The notes beneath the pieces are model-generated. The model was given only the letters and a program-made list of their open reading frames with translations. It was not told the origin of the DNA and did no database searches. This document shows positions 36,097 through 47,725 of a stretch of 64,000 nt of DNA, piece by piece. A program made the position numbers and the translations under genes. This DNA comes from Silene latifolia (Eukaryota > Streptophyta > Magnoliopsida > Caryophyllales > Caryophyllaceae): positions 172,008,325-172,072,324 of the forward strand of contig NC_133536.1 of NCBI RefSeq assembly GCF_048544455.1, given 5' to 3'. Position 1 is the stretch's first letter; each line of letters begins with the position of its first letter.

Positions 36097-37881
36097 TGTT
36101 AGGTTCATTAACCTATTATTAAACTCTTCTAATAGTGAACTTATAACATATTAATGTAAGTTAATTAGATCTAGTGCATGCATAACTAAATAGGTGATTA
36201 AATGAGAAAAACAATGTTCCTTACATTGTTATATGGCTCGAAAATTTGGGCACAAATAAGGTCACCTTTCTTATTTGTTCTTGAGCTTCAATGTAATGGA
36301 TGATCCTCCAAATACTAAATGTAGAAATCCTCCTTTGATTGCACCCAAGACAAATCACTCAAAATAATATACTAATTAACTAGATTAATGTATTATAATA
36401 CCTTAAAATAGATTCTAATATTATCACTATTACTACATTAGTAATCTAATATTTTGATAGTGTTATATGAACAAATTTATTTTTCTAAAAGCTTGTTTTA
36501 GAGAGAGGTAGAGAGAATATATCATATGAATGCATGTGAATATCTAAGAGTAAAATGAGAACAAAATTCTCATAATAAAGAGAGGAGGGAGCCGAGTTGG
36601 GCGATGGCAAAATGCCAAACCATGGCATCTCCTTTTACTTTTACTTAGGGGTGAGCAAGTTTAGGTCCGGACTGGAAAAATGGATTGGACCGGACCATTT
36701 GGTCTGGACCAAACCCGGACTTAATTTTTTAGGTCCGGTCCTCGGTCCTCAGTTTTTGAGTTTTCGGTCTTTGGTCCAGTCCGGACCAAACCCGGATATT
36801 TTAGGTCCGGACCAAATGGACCGAATTTTATGTTTCTAAAGACTATCATTAGAATATTATAAACTAAATTACCATTTTATCTTCAGAAGACATTATAAAT
36901 TAATATTGAGTATTTTTTTCTCAAAAACAATCGTCTAATTATTCATCGTCATTTAATTTAGTGAAACTTAAATGTAATTATCATACACGAAATAGTGAAA
37001 GAATTAGTTCTAGGTCTATTTCGGTCTAAGACCGGACCGGACCGAATATTTCGGGTTTGGTCCGGTCCAAGACCGAAAGTTTTAGGTCCGGTCTTCGGTC
37101 CACAAAAATTTTATTTTCGGTCTTCGGTCCGGTCCGGTCCGGTCTTGGACCGATGCTCAGCCCTACTTTTACTCTTCTCCATAATGTAGGTGTGTAAGGC
37201 TAGTAAGTGTAGGTATGATTATTTAATTTTATCACATAAAATAATATCATCCACACTCCACTACAACCTCCATTAAATGGACTACCATTTTATTTTGTCA
37301 ATTTGTCATTTGTCACACAATATGTCACATGTAGTATGTTACATGTTATTAATTAATTTAATGCATATTTATCAAATAAATATCATTTTATAAATTAATT
37401 AAATTACATACAACAAATTGACTAGTCATTCTTGATCACATAAATAAGATGGGTCATATAATTATAATTCACAACATATTGTAATTATAATTAACCATTC
37501 ATTCTTATCTCTATTGTTTCACAAACAATAATCTATATTAGTAATAAAGTATTTCCATTACTAAAATAAATCTTATTTAATCAAATTACAATAATATATA
37601 AATATTCTCTCTCTCACAAATGAATTGTTCAATTTTAAGGAATTGATTAACTTGTATCGTCATACAATCAACTTGTTTATTAAGGGAATTGTCTAATAGG
37701 TGTGACCTAAAGGGATAAACTGATTACCACCGTCAAATGACAGTAATGTCAAACTCTAGTTAGCCAATCATTACTGATTAATGTTGATCAGTTGACTATA
37801 TAAATGAATCATCCCTTACGTATTCTTAATTTGAGATTTAAACATGTGATCGCACTATTGTTGAGGACACATACTTCAACA
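36097..37881 (-). repeat. 5' LTR of copia element G (1,785 bp)
   Basis: Minus strand TGTTGAAGTATG...GAACCTAACA, so ends are TGTT..AACA, adjacent to the primer site. It contains an hAT-type MITE at 36646-37165, leaving about 1.26 kb of LTR. No second LTR of this family is visible, so the 3' end of G is lost on the far left. The flank beginning ATATT at 37882 is older Ogre/Tat sequence. Confidence 0.85.
36646..37165. mobile_element. hAT-type MITE, GGTCCGG-rich
   Basis: Ends TAGGGGTGAGCA and TGCTCAGCCCTA (imperfect inverted repeats) with a perfect eight-base target duplication CTTTTACT at 36638-36645 and 37166-37173, as expected for hAT elements. The ends are packed with GGTCCGGACC / ACCGGACCGG words (36660-36830 and 37015-37155), and the centre is AT-rich. 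The open frames over it encode only this repeat. Confidence 0.93.
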
Positions 37882-38426
37882 ATATTTCCTTATAATATTA
37901 ATTTTATTTAGGAATAAATATTTGGAGAATTCTAGAACATTCCGAAATATTCCGACTCGGCATTTAAACAGTTTTTTAGAAAATGAAGCGGTTTTTGACC
38001 TGTACTCCAAATGAACTCTAATTACTGTCAGAACGACGGTATCGCTGCATAGATGACGACCCAGGGGTTGACTTGAGTGTTTGAGCTATCACTTGACGAT
38101 GAACTTACGGAATGTCATAAATCGTTCCGCGTATCAAACATGTGCCCCAATCATCACTGGGTGGCTGGCGGGAGGTGTAGAAATGAGGTATCTACAGAGC
38201 CCCCAATTTGACTAAGGCTTGGACACGGCGAAAGTCAAAGTATAGCCATTAGGTAAATCGAAGATTACAACCTGACGACTATGGCGACACGAGGCGGCTC
38301 AAGGGGTCTGAACCGAGGACCTGTCGTCGGGAACATTTTAAAGTCCATTAGACTAAGTAGGGAAGCTCGCCACCTATAAGAAGAAATTATACCTGAGGCA
38401 CCCCTGGGTGAAACGGGACTGAAGGC
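37882..38426 (-). mobile_element. Ogre/Tat-like LTR and 3'UTR scrap (E')
   Basis: About 37930-38426 matches 57955-58400. Read on the minus strand, 38426-38197 is the 3' end of an internal region, with a GGGGGCTC purine tract at its end, and 38196 downwards is an LTR starting TGTAGATACCTCATTTCTAC. The LTR is cut after about 270-310 bp by copia element G, and the internal part is cut by element D at 38427. Confidence 0.7.
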
Positions 38427-39915
38427 TGATACGTGCAATTTATATAGTCTTTTTAGCCTTTTATTGCACGTATTTTTATGCATTTTTGTACCGTTATGTA
38501 TTATAATATGCCCCGAATTGGCTACGTTGGTTTGTTTTGTGTAATTTGCAGAAATGAACCAGAAAGTGGTGAAACCGCATCTTATTCGTCCCATTTAGCA
38601 TGAATTATGAGGAGACGAGAGTATTAGAGCGAGAGTCATGCCTTAGAGTACGTGAAGGATGGTCACGGGAGCTGCCAAAGACAAGTTAGAGGCTGATGGT
38701 CACGGGAGCTGCCAAAGACAAGTTAGAGGCTGATTTGACGGAAAATCACTCGATCGAAGGGTTCTAGTGTTCGATCGAGTAGATTGGCTGGACAAGGGGT
38801 CGATCGAGTTGTTTTATCTACTCGATCGAAATGCTGATTATTGGAAGTCCTCGATCGAGAGCTTTATTTGCTCGATCGAGAGAAAATGCTGGAAAAGACC
38901 TCGATCGAGTGGTTTGAATCCACTCGATCGAGAGGTTTATCGGTTTATGCTGGCTTTAGTAACTCGTGATAGTTTATTTTTGTTAACTTTGTATTTTCCT
39001 ATTTAAGGGAAACGTAATTAGGTAATTAGGATCTATCTTTTTCACATACTTTTCATACTTTTGCTTTAAAACCTATTGCTTAATCTTTCTCTTAATCTCG
39101 TACTTTACTTGTGGATTGTTCTCTACGCCGGATACCTTAAGATTGTAATCACTCTTTCCTCTTTAATCTCATCTTAATACTTTGTTCACTTTAATCTCTT
39201 GTTCTTTAATTATCGCTTTTGCCCTAATCTCGTTTATGTTTTATTGTTATTATTTCATCATGTCTTCTATTAGCAAAACTTCTGTTATTATTGTTAATCG
39301 CATTAAGAGCATGAGTAGCTAATTCCTTTACATGTTAGGACTAGGGAATCCATGGTAGGATTGTGACGATGTAGCGAATAGGCTAGATAATTTACATGTG
39401 AGAATATGCCCCCATAGCAATTTAACTGTAACATCAATTTAGTTGAGTGCACGCTTCTAAATTACATTAATCTGGTTAACTTTAGTCCTAGATCGGAAGA
39501 TTGGAATAAATAGACCAGCTATGAACAGTAGACTATACTAACGTGGACGGAAGTTAAGTTAGTGGAATTCTAGGATATAAAGTGGACCGAAGGAACTTTC
39601 TCTTATCTCTCTCACAGTAGGTTGTCTAGACTATTTGCAGCTGGGTCGATAGACTACCATGGTGAACCGAAATCCTTGCATACTCTCTTTATTTGATCAT
39701 CTTTATCACATTTTCTACTTTTATTGCTCTTGCTTAATTTCTCTTTCCCTTAATCTATTAGTAGTTTAGAAATCAAAATCAAAACCCCCACTTTGTGACC
39801 TAATAGACGGACCTTTAGACAGATATCTTGCCTCCCTGTGGACAATCGACCCTACTTATCACAAGCTTTCGTTAATATATTTAGGTTTATTATTGGTACA
39901 CGAACGACAATGTCA
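38427..39915 (+). repeat. 5' LTR of element D (1,489 bp)
   Basis: Starts TGATACGTGCAATTT and ends GACAATGTCA, five bases before the primer site. It contains a 37-bp tandem duplication (38658-38694 and 38695-38731, starting GATGGTCACGGGAGC), a CTCGATCGAG array (38748-38935) and a TATA-like TATTTAAG at 39000-39007. The remainder is non-coding. Confidence 0.88.
38748..38935 (+). repeat. CTCGATCGAG array in D LTR
   Basis: About eight copies of (A/G)(C/T)TCGATCGA(G/A) at roughly 38748, 38770, 38800, 38821, 38851, 38871, 38901 and 38923, spaced about 20-30 nt apart. It ends about 65 nt upstream of the TATA-like box. The same word recurs in D's gag (52966-53255) and in the spacer before the env-position ORF (54568-54760). 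Confidence 0.9.
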
Positions 39916-39920
39916 AATTT

Positions 39921-39938
39921 TGGCGCCGTTGCCGGGGA
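39921..39938 (+). promoter_or_regulatory. Primer binding site of element D
   Basis: TGGCGCCGTTGCCGGGGA, five bases after the LTR end; the tRNA-Asp-like site shared with A and C. Confidence 0.9.
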
Positions 39939-40038
39939 GGCAATAGCCCTATATGTTTTTTGTTTCGTTTATTTTTATACGTCTCAGGGAATTTTCATTC
40001 CTTGAGGCAGTTCTCACTTATTTCTTTCAGTGTTGTGT

Positions 40039-40134
40039 ATGCCCAGGTCAAACAGGTCGGAATTAGTCCCAGCTGATCCAGAACCGGAGAGATCTTTTCG
40101 GCATAGACTCTGTCTGCAAAGAGAGATTCGAAAG
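40039..40134 (+). pseudogene. Start of Athila gag (element D), cut by element C
   Basis: ATG at 40039 opens MPRSNRSELVPADPEPERSF and runs to ..REIRK at the insertion of C. The same frame resumes after C at 51465 with EDLSTFEPEIQHF, and the duplicated GAAAG supplies the shared codons. Element A has related sequence at 8791, where the start codon is lost. Confidence 0.8.
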
Positions 40135-40482
40135 TGATGTGACCATAATTAGAGCATATTTAGTCCCCAAATTAGCCTTGTTCCCATGCTTTTTAGTGCA
40201 TATTTGGGTCATTTATTGTCTTTAGTTCTTTGTTTTGCATATTCTTTGAGGTTTTGATCCGTTGGTAGGAAAGGAGTGCAAACCTTGCATTTTCATGGCA
40301 AAATGAGGCTAAATTTATTGAATTCAATGACCAAGCATCAAGGAGAGACAAGATTAGAAAGCCTTTGTACATACTATAGTAGATGGGCAATGATGAGAAA
40401 AGATCCTTGCATCCCCGAGGAAATCCCCAAGGCTCTTATGAAGAAAAAGGAAGAAGAGAAGAAAAACAAGACTACCCAGCAA

Positions 40483-40710
40483 TCCGTGCGTCTTCCCCAG
40501 AAGACGCCCGTCTCCACCACCACAATCCGTGCGTCTTCACCCCAAGACGTCCGGGCAGAAACCACCGAATCCGCCCGTCCTGTGCTAAAGACGCCCGGAT
40601 TCCCAGACAGACCCATTTCATCTTCTTCAAGCTTCAAGGAAGGATGCACATCTTTTTCTAGAGACCGGAGTCTCCCTAAAGACCGGAGTCTTTCCAAAAA
40701 GACCGGCGTT
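40483..40710 (+). repeat. AATCCGCCCGTC / AAGACGCCCGTC array in C LTR
   Basis: Alternating words AATCCG(T/C)(G/C)CGTC and AAGACG(C/T)CCG from 40483 to about 40605, followed by three GACCGG(A/C)GT words at 40661-40710. The copy in the 3' LTR (50110-50342) has the same arrangement with a few point differences. A longer array of the same words sits at 45528-45945 between pol and the env-position ORF. Confidence 0.88.
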
Positions 40711-40778
40711 TCCTTAAGTAGGGACTTAATCGTCATTTAAGCCCTTAGTTAACCCTAATTCATCCACCTAATCCCCAC

Positions 40779-40786
40779 TATAAATA
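40779..40786 (+). promoter_or_regulatory. TATA box of element C LTR
   Basis: CCACTATAAATACCCC context, conserved at 50411-50418 in the 3' LTR. It is a strong plant TATA box directly downstream of the motif array. Confidence 0.7.
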
Positions 40787-41831
40787 CCCCATTAGTCTAA
40801 TTGGAAGAGCATGTTCTTCTTAGCAATCTTTAGAGTAGTTAATATCAATCAAATCTCTCTTTAATCTTGTAATCAACAATTAATCAAGTTTTAATACAAG
40901 TTTTATTTCCTTAATCTCTCTCTTGTTCATCCTTTATTTTGGGTAATTAAAGATTATTTGGGTTATTATTGGGAGATTGACAACCTTCCAATCAAGCATC
41001 AAGTACTTCTTTTATTCTTTGCTTTATTATTGGAATCATTAGTAGGTATAATTCTCTTAATCCCTTTTTAATTATTGTTAATTACTTTCATTTATTCATC
41101 ATGTTTCACTTTGTTGGTATGATTGACAACCTTGCTAGCATGTTCAACATGATAATGAGTGAGTAGTTTCCTTAGCTAGGGTTAATAAGTAATTAGGGGA
41201 AACCAACATGGGGAATGATTCATGCTTAAATTAATATGCTTTCATAGTTTATTTGCTTGCTTGTTGTGATCTTAACTTATGCACATGTTATGTTTGATGA
41301 AATGTGAGCCTATGAATCCTTGCATTTTTTACCCATCACCTATCTTTTCAATGAGACTTGTCAGACATAAACCAACTCGAGTCTCATTAGACCATGCATA
41401 TAGTTGGATAGGGAGGATTAAGTCGACTTGTAGGTGTTGTACAATCTAATCGATTCGGCTCCGGGACCCAAACCTTCCTAGGATTGTAAGATATAAACCA
41501 ACTCGATCCATCACAACAATAATTTCTTGCATCTAGTAGGAAATATGTTTGTATGATCAACTTCCATGAATCCCTTATGAACCCATGATATCCTAGCATT
41601 TTTAATCAATTGTTTACATATTTCCTTTTGTTGCTTGTTTATTGCTTTTATTAGATTAGAATCATCAACCCATTATAATTGTGACAACCCCAAGCACAAC
41701 CATAATTAGATTGAATAATTTGAGTAACCACCGTCCCATGGATCGACCTCGACTTACCACTAACTAGTTGTATGTTGAGTATTATAAATGTGTTTGATTG
41801 GATGTGACCCGACGACATCATCCATCAAAAA

Positions 41832-41849
41832 TGGCGCCGTTGCCGGGGA
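41832..41849 (+). promoter_or_regulatory. Primer binding site of element C
   Basis: TGGCGCCGTTGCCGGGGA, four bases after the LTR, identical to A and D. Confidence 0.9.
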
Positions 41850-41940
41850 CGGTGTTAACTTGATTTAGATTTTCTTACATTGTTATTAGTTGTGTCTTTC
41901 TTTGCCTTGGGGAAGTAAAACTCCTCAAGGTTTGTTCTAA

Positions 41941-44900
41941 TTGTTTTCAAGTTGTTTGATATTTTGCAAGATGGACCTTATAGATTGTTTTGTAGAGGAC
42001 CACTCAAGTATACCTTTCTTCAAAGATCCCATGCAAGCATTGGAAGCCTTGGAAGCAAGTGAGGCTAAAAATATGTATTGGGAATTGGAGGTAGATCTTT
42101 TTGAGACCGCTCTAGCTAACAAAGAACTTACTCATGCACAATCCGAATTAGTGCATAACATCCTTGTGGAAGCATGTCAACCTATAGAGGATGAGCAATC
42201 CATCCTAGAAGACATCTTACAAGCTCAAGAGCAAGAGGAATCTATCATGGAATTTGAATGTGATGAGATTGATAAGAATGAAGAACAAGTTGAATATGCT
42301 ATGAGAATGGAATGCCTAATGGAGATGAATCAAATTCTCAATGAAACTCCAAAGGAGGAAAGTGAGGTCCAAACTCCTACTTTAAAACCCCTTCCCCCAA
42401 ATTTGAATTATGCTTACCTTGATGAATCAAAGACCAAACCCGTGATTGTTAATGATAGACTTGATGAGAACCAATTGGGAAAATTGCTTGATGTGTTGAA
42501 ACAACATGAGAAGGCTATAGGTTATAGTCTAGATGACCTTAAGGGAATAAGTCCCAACTTTTTCATGCATAGAATTCATCTAGAGGAGGACCATAGACCT
42601 ACCATTTAACCTCAAAGAAGATTGAACCCCCACATGCAAGAAGTTGTCAAAGGAGAGGTTATGAAATTACTTGATGCGGGAATCATATATCCCATATCGG
42701 ACTCTTTGTGGGTTAGCCCCGTTCAAGTGGTACCTAAGAAAGGAGGTACCACGGTGGTGACAAACGAAAAGAATGATCTAATACCCACAAGGAAGATCAC
42801 CGGTTGGCGTATGTGTATTGACTATCGAAAATTGAATTCCGCAACAAGAAAGGATCATTTTCCCCTAGCATTCATTGACCAAATGCTTGAGAGGTTAGCC
42901 TCCAACAAATTCTTTTGTTACCTTGACGGGTATTCGGGATTCTTCCAAATCCCTATACGCCCGGATGACCAACATAAGACCACCTTCACATGCCCTTATG
43001 GTACTTTTGCATATAGGAGGATGCCTTTTGGTTTATGTAATGCCCCCGCCACTTTCCAAAGATGCATGATGAGTGTCTTCTCCGATTACCTAGAGACCAT
43101 AATGGAAGTTTTTATGGATGATTTTAGTGTTTATGGAAAGGACTTTGACTCATGTTTGCATAATCTTTCTCTTGTGTTGCAAAAATGTGAAGATGTTAGT
43201 CTTGTTTTAAATTGGGAAAAGTGTCACTTCATGGTCAATGAAGGAATTGTTTTGGGTCATTTAATTTTGGAAAAGGGCATCGAGGTCGATAAAGCTAAAG
43301 TTGAGGTGATAGAGAAACTCCCACCTCCTGTGAATGTTAGAGGGGTGAGAAGTTTTCTCGGTCACGCGGGTTTTTATCGCCGTTTCATAAGGGATTTTTC
43401 AAAAATAGCGAAACCCCTCACTCAACTCTTGCTTAAAGATGCCCAATTCCATTTCACTGATAAGTGTGTTGAAGCCTTTAATAGAATCAAGGAAGCACTA
43501 ATCTCGGCACCGATCATTCAACCTCCAAATTGGGAATTACCGTTCGAGATTATATGTGATGCTAGTAACTACGCCGTTGGAGCGGTTCTTGGCCAACGGG
43601 TAGGAAGAGCTCTTCATGCCATCTCCTATATAAGCAAGACTCTTGATCCCTCCCAAGTCAATTATGATACCACCGAGAAAGAGCTTCTTGCCATTGTCTA
43701 TGCCTTAGACAAGTTCCGTTCCTACTTACTTGGATCCAAGGTGATTGTCTTTTCGGATCACCGTGCTCTCCGACATCTCTTGATAAAGAAGGAGGCAAAA
43801 CCAAGGTTGTTGAGATGGATTTTACTTCTTCAAGAATTTGACTTGGAAATAAGAGACAAGAAAGGAGCCGAAAATGTAGTGGCGGATCACTTGTCAAGGA
43901 TCCGGTTTCATGATGAGCAAGGAGAAACCCCGATCAATGACTCATTTCCCGACAATATTTTGATGGCCATTCAAACACAACTTGAAAGGCATATCACCCC
44001 ATGGTTTGCCGATTATGCTAACTACATTGTTGGAAAAGTACTCCCTCCAAATTTGAACCACAACCAAAGAAAAAGGTTCCTATTCGAAGTAAAGAGGTAC
44101 TTTTGGGATGACCCAAACCTCTGCAAGGAGTGTAGTGATGGGCTCTACCGGAGATGCATCCCTCAATGGAAAGTCCAAGGAATCTTGGAAGGGTGTCACT
44201 CATCACCGGTGGGCACCATGGAGCAAGAAGGACCATTGCCAAAATTCTTCAATCGGGCTTCTATTGGCCTACAATGTTTCAAGACACAAGGGAATTCATC
44301 ATTCATTGTGATGCTTATCAAATAACGGGGAATATCTCTTGGAGGAACGAAATGCCACAAAGGGGCATTCTAGAGGTGGAGATCTTCGATGTTTGGGGGA
44401 TCGACTACCAAGGTCCCTTTGTGACATCCAATGGGAATAAGTACATCCTTGTGGCCGTATATTACGTCTCAAAGTGGGTGGAGGCAATTGCCACTCCAAA
44501 TGATGATGCAAAGACGGTCACCAAGCTCTTCAAGAAAATAATCTTCCCAAGATTTGGAGTTCCTAGAGCAATCATAAGTGATGGAGGAACGCACTTTCAT
44601 GAGAAGAAACTTGCATCTCTTTTGACCAAATATGGTGTTCAACATAGAACCGGCTTGGGATATCATCCTCAAACAAGCGGTCAAGTTGAAGTTTCAAATA
44701 GAGAGATCAAACAAATCCTTGAGAAAGTTGTGAACAAGACCCGAAAATATTGGAGCACAAAGCTTGATGATGCTCTTTGGGCTTATAGGACGGCCTATAC
44801 GACTCCCACAGGAACCTCCCCTTACAAGCTTGTCTATGGAAAAGCATGTCATTTGCCAATCGAATTGGAGTACAAAGCTTTTTGGGCAATCCGAGCACTT

Positions 44901-45284
44901 AATCTTGATCTCAAATTGAGTGGCCAAAAGAGGATGATTCAAATTCAAGAGTTGGATGAATTCCGACTACAATCCTATGAGAACGCCAAGATTTACAAAG
45001 AAAGGATGAAATTGCTCCATGACAAGAGGATTAGACAAAAGGCCTTGCACAAAGGGGACAAAGTCCTTCTATTCAATTCCCGCTACCGACTTTTTCCGGG
45101 AAAGTTGAACTCTGGATGGATGGGTCCCTATGTGATAACCGAAGTTGGAAAATATGGAGATTTTGAAATCAAGGCGGAATATGGAAGCAAGTTCAAGGTC
45201 AATGGTCAAAGATTGAAGCCATATTATGAGGGAGCGTTTATTGGAGAGGTCGAGGTCACCTACCTCGGGCCTCCTCATCCTTGA
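41941..45284 (+). pseudogene. Athila pol (RT, RNase H, integrase) of element C
   Basis: Starts with a short acidic segment (MDLIDCFVEDHSS at 41971, many Asp/Glu), then the RT N-terminal block ([34 protein letters not shown]), [34 protein letters not shown] and the catalytic FMDDFSVYG at about 43113-43140. RNase H ([36 protein letters not shown]) and integrase ([22 protein letters not shown]-terminal GWMGPYVI) follow. Only three lesions are seen: a TAA at 42607-42609 in the same frame, a one-base loss near 44205-44215, and the last Cys of the integrase HHCC finger changed to Tyr (CDAYQ, about 44312). No gag or protease precedes it. Confidence 0.94.
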
Positions 45285-46189
45285 AAGAATCGTCGAAAGG
45301 GAGAGTTTGGTGGAGTCCTCCCTAAACCACCACTTGTAAATATACTAACCCTTTAACTTGTATTTATAATTTTATTGCATTTCTTAAATCATAAACATAA
45401 ACTCTTTCCATGAGAGTAAGTGAGGGAGGGTCACTAACGAATTTTGAATGAAGGAAGGAACCAATCTTCAAGTGTGGGGAAGCACTTATGAGAGGAAAGG
45501 AAATCAAAGGAAAATTCGCAGAAAGGAACCCGAGCGTCTTCATTGAAATCCGCCCGTCCTGCTGGAATCCGGGCGTTTTAGGAAGAATCCGTCCGTCCTT
45601 CTAAGCTGTGAAATTGAAAATTTTGGGACTGCCGAAGAATCTGAGCGTCTCAGCAGCGAAAACGCTCGCCTTGAGGAATCCGCCCGTGTTTGCAGAAAGA
45701 CGGCCGTCTTTTTGCCTGCGCATTTCAAGAAGTCTCACTGTCTCAAAATCCGTCCGTCTTTTGGAAAAGACGCCCGTCTTCGTTCAGAAGAATCCGAGCG
45801 TCTTGGGGACGGGACGCCCGTCTTGGTGGCGTCAATTTTTTGGAAAGTTAACTGTGACAGAATCCGGGAGTCTTCCCTTAAATCCGCCCGTCCCGAGAAG
45901 CTGGAATCCGAGCTTCTTATGCTCGAATCCGCCCGTCTTCCTGCGATAATTTGGCCCGACTTTTCTAAATTTTATTACACCCCATCACACAATTTGTGAC
46001 ACATCACCCTTCCTTCCACTTGTATTATAAAAACCCACCTCCTTATGACTCCAAAGCATATCCCAATCACTCTTTTACCCCACAAAATAAAAAAGCCCCA
46101 AATTCCTAGGGTTTCAAAGGCAACATTCAACCCACAAGGAGCATCTTTATTCTTTAACAAATCAAAAATTCCAGCTCAATAATCAAAGA
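45285..46189 (+). repeat. Pol-env spacer of C with long motif array
   Basis: Non-coding, starting with GTTTGGTGGAGT (shared with A after its protease). At 45528-45945 there are about 16 words of the AATCCG(C/T/A)(C/G)CGTC and AAGACG(C/G)CCGTCTT types, for example near 45549, 45569, 45588, 45639, 45680, 45702, 45748, 45768, 45791, 45813, 45880 and 45930. An AAGTGTGGGGAAG purine tract lies at about 45471. Open frames over the array occur on both strands and are not conserved. Confidence 0.85.
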
Positions 46190-47725
46190 ATGGCACCAAG
46201 GAGATCTTCTTTTAGGGATGGGAGGAGACCAAGGGTAAGAGGAAGTTCCTCTACCTCCCACATCAACACATTAAGAAGGGAGCATGAAGAAATTGTGGAT
46301 CTTACAAGACTTGATGACTTCTCAAATGTTGAATTTGTCAATGATGTGCAAAGACTAGTCTTGCACAGGCTTCTTAGTAAGAACATTCTCCCTACTAAGT
46401 TTTTATGTCATAATACTTTAAGGAAACTTGGGATTTATCACCAAGTGGAAGCTCTCTTTGAAGTATTTGGTCTCTCCACCCTTTTCCACATGTATGAGCA
46501 AACTTACCGATCCCTTGTGCCTGAATTTTTGAGCTTCTTGAAGATTACAACCTTGAATAAAACAATATGCATAGAATTTAGGTTGGAAAATGTTTCAAGA
46601 ATGATGACCCTTGTGGAATTCGCAAATGTGATTGGTCTCGATGTCTCGCCTACCCGGACATCAAACCCAAATAAATATAGTGTTGAACCTTTATGAAGGG
46701 CCATGACCGGCCGAGATTTCATACACACCAAGGAGTGTCTCGCTTTCCATATTCAAAATCCTATTTTGAGACTCACTTACCGGTTCCTCTCCGGCACCCT
46801 CCTTGCTCGCCGAGATCCGGCAATTGTGAATCAACTTGATCTTGTGTTCATGGAATCTTACCTCAATATTCAAGGAAGAAGTGTGTACCACTTCAATGCG
46901 CCTCTTGTGCTACTCGAAAAATGGGCAAGGTTTAGGAATGGTGATGATGATGGGATGAAACACATTGTAAATGGAGGGCTCATTATAAAGCTTGCGAAGC
47001 ATTTCAATCCGAAATTCAATGAGAATAATGAGTATGCTCCTCTCTCGGGAAACACGAGGATAAATGAAGATCTTCTTCTTATTCATCATCATTGGATAAC
47101 CCTTGAGGGGGTTGATAAGAGGATCAAGTGGATAACGAAAGGAAGTGATCCGATCTATCTACCAATGACCGGCCTACCACGAATCTCCCCAAGAAGAGGA
47201 CCTTTATCACCAATCCCATCCTACCTCATCCCGAACAAAGCAAGACAAGCACCACCACCTCCAAATCCCCAACAACAACAACAAGAGCAACAATCTCAAG
47301 ATGAGAAAATAAAAGTGCCTCCCTACCCATTTCCTTATCAACCGTACAACCATCCCAACCCCTTTATCCTTCCCCGTGATGACTTTGTCACGGGAATTCT
47401 ACAAGATTTGCACTTCCGACAATATGAAGCTACCGTGGACAATTACTATGCACTCTATCCTCAATACCACGATATGATTCAAAGGGGAAAGATTAGTGAA
47501 GAGGGAGCATTTCCCTCTTAGGCACAAATGGACTTACTCTTCCCCAATTCGGAGAGGGCAAATGAAGGGGCAAACGGGAGACAAGAGGAAGGGAGCAACA
47601 ACTCTTGCGGAGGGGACACGGTGGAGCTTGAAAGTGAAGAGGACGAGTTCATGGACCCGAATACGAGTGATGCATCAAAAGAGATATGGGATAGTGATCT
47701 AAAGGGAGATGACGACGATCTCTAG
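46190..47725 (+). pseudogene. Athila ORF in the env position (element C)
   Basis: ATG at 46190 (MAPRRSSFRDGRRPRVRGSS) with a basic N-terminus, then LDDFSNVEFVNDVQRLVLHR, PTKFLCHNTLRKLGIYHQVE, IEFRLENVSRMMTLVEFANVI. After a TGA (46694-46696) the same frame continues FIHTKECLAFHIQNPILRLTYRFLSGTLLARRDP. A TAG at 47519-47521 precedes a Glu/Asp-rich tail to 47725. Domain order and position match the ATHILA ORF-1 family and the B element ORF at 23276-24751. The function in the family is unproven. Two stops make it non-functional as one protein unless read through. Confidence 0.8.

Larger units (their letters stand above)
40135..41827 (+). repeat. 5' LTR of element C
   Basis: TGATGTGACC...CCATCA. 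Contains the AAGACGCCCG/AATCCGCCCG array (40483-40710) and TATAAATA at 40779-40786, about 70 nt after the array. The remaining 1 kb is transcribed non-coding R/U5. Open frames at 40276-40740 are repeats of the array read as protein and differ between LTR copies in frame. Confidence 0.95.

Noticed and set aside
38265..38594. Minus-strand frame of 109 codons
   Set aside because: It crosses the junction between E' and the D LTR, so it cannot be an ancestral gene.
38748..38935. Possible CRISPR-like array (short repeats with spacers)
   Set aside because: Eukaryotic context, words of only about 10 nt, irregular spacing, location in an LTR and no cas genes.
40276..40740. Three overlapping frames in the C LTR (also 49958-50372)
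   Set aside because: They cover the motif array, lie upstream of the TATA box, and the frames differ between the two LTR copies.
46190..47725. A true viral envelope gene
   Set aside because: Position fits, but no signal peptide, fusion peptide or membrane anchor is evident; only the ATHILA ORF-1-like identity can be supported.
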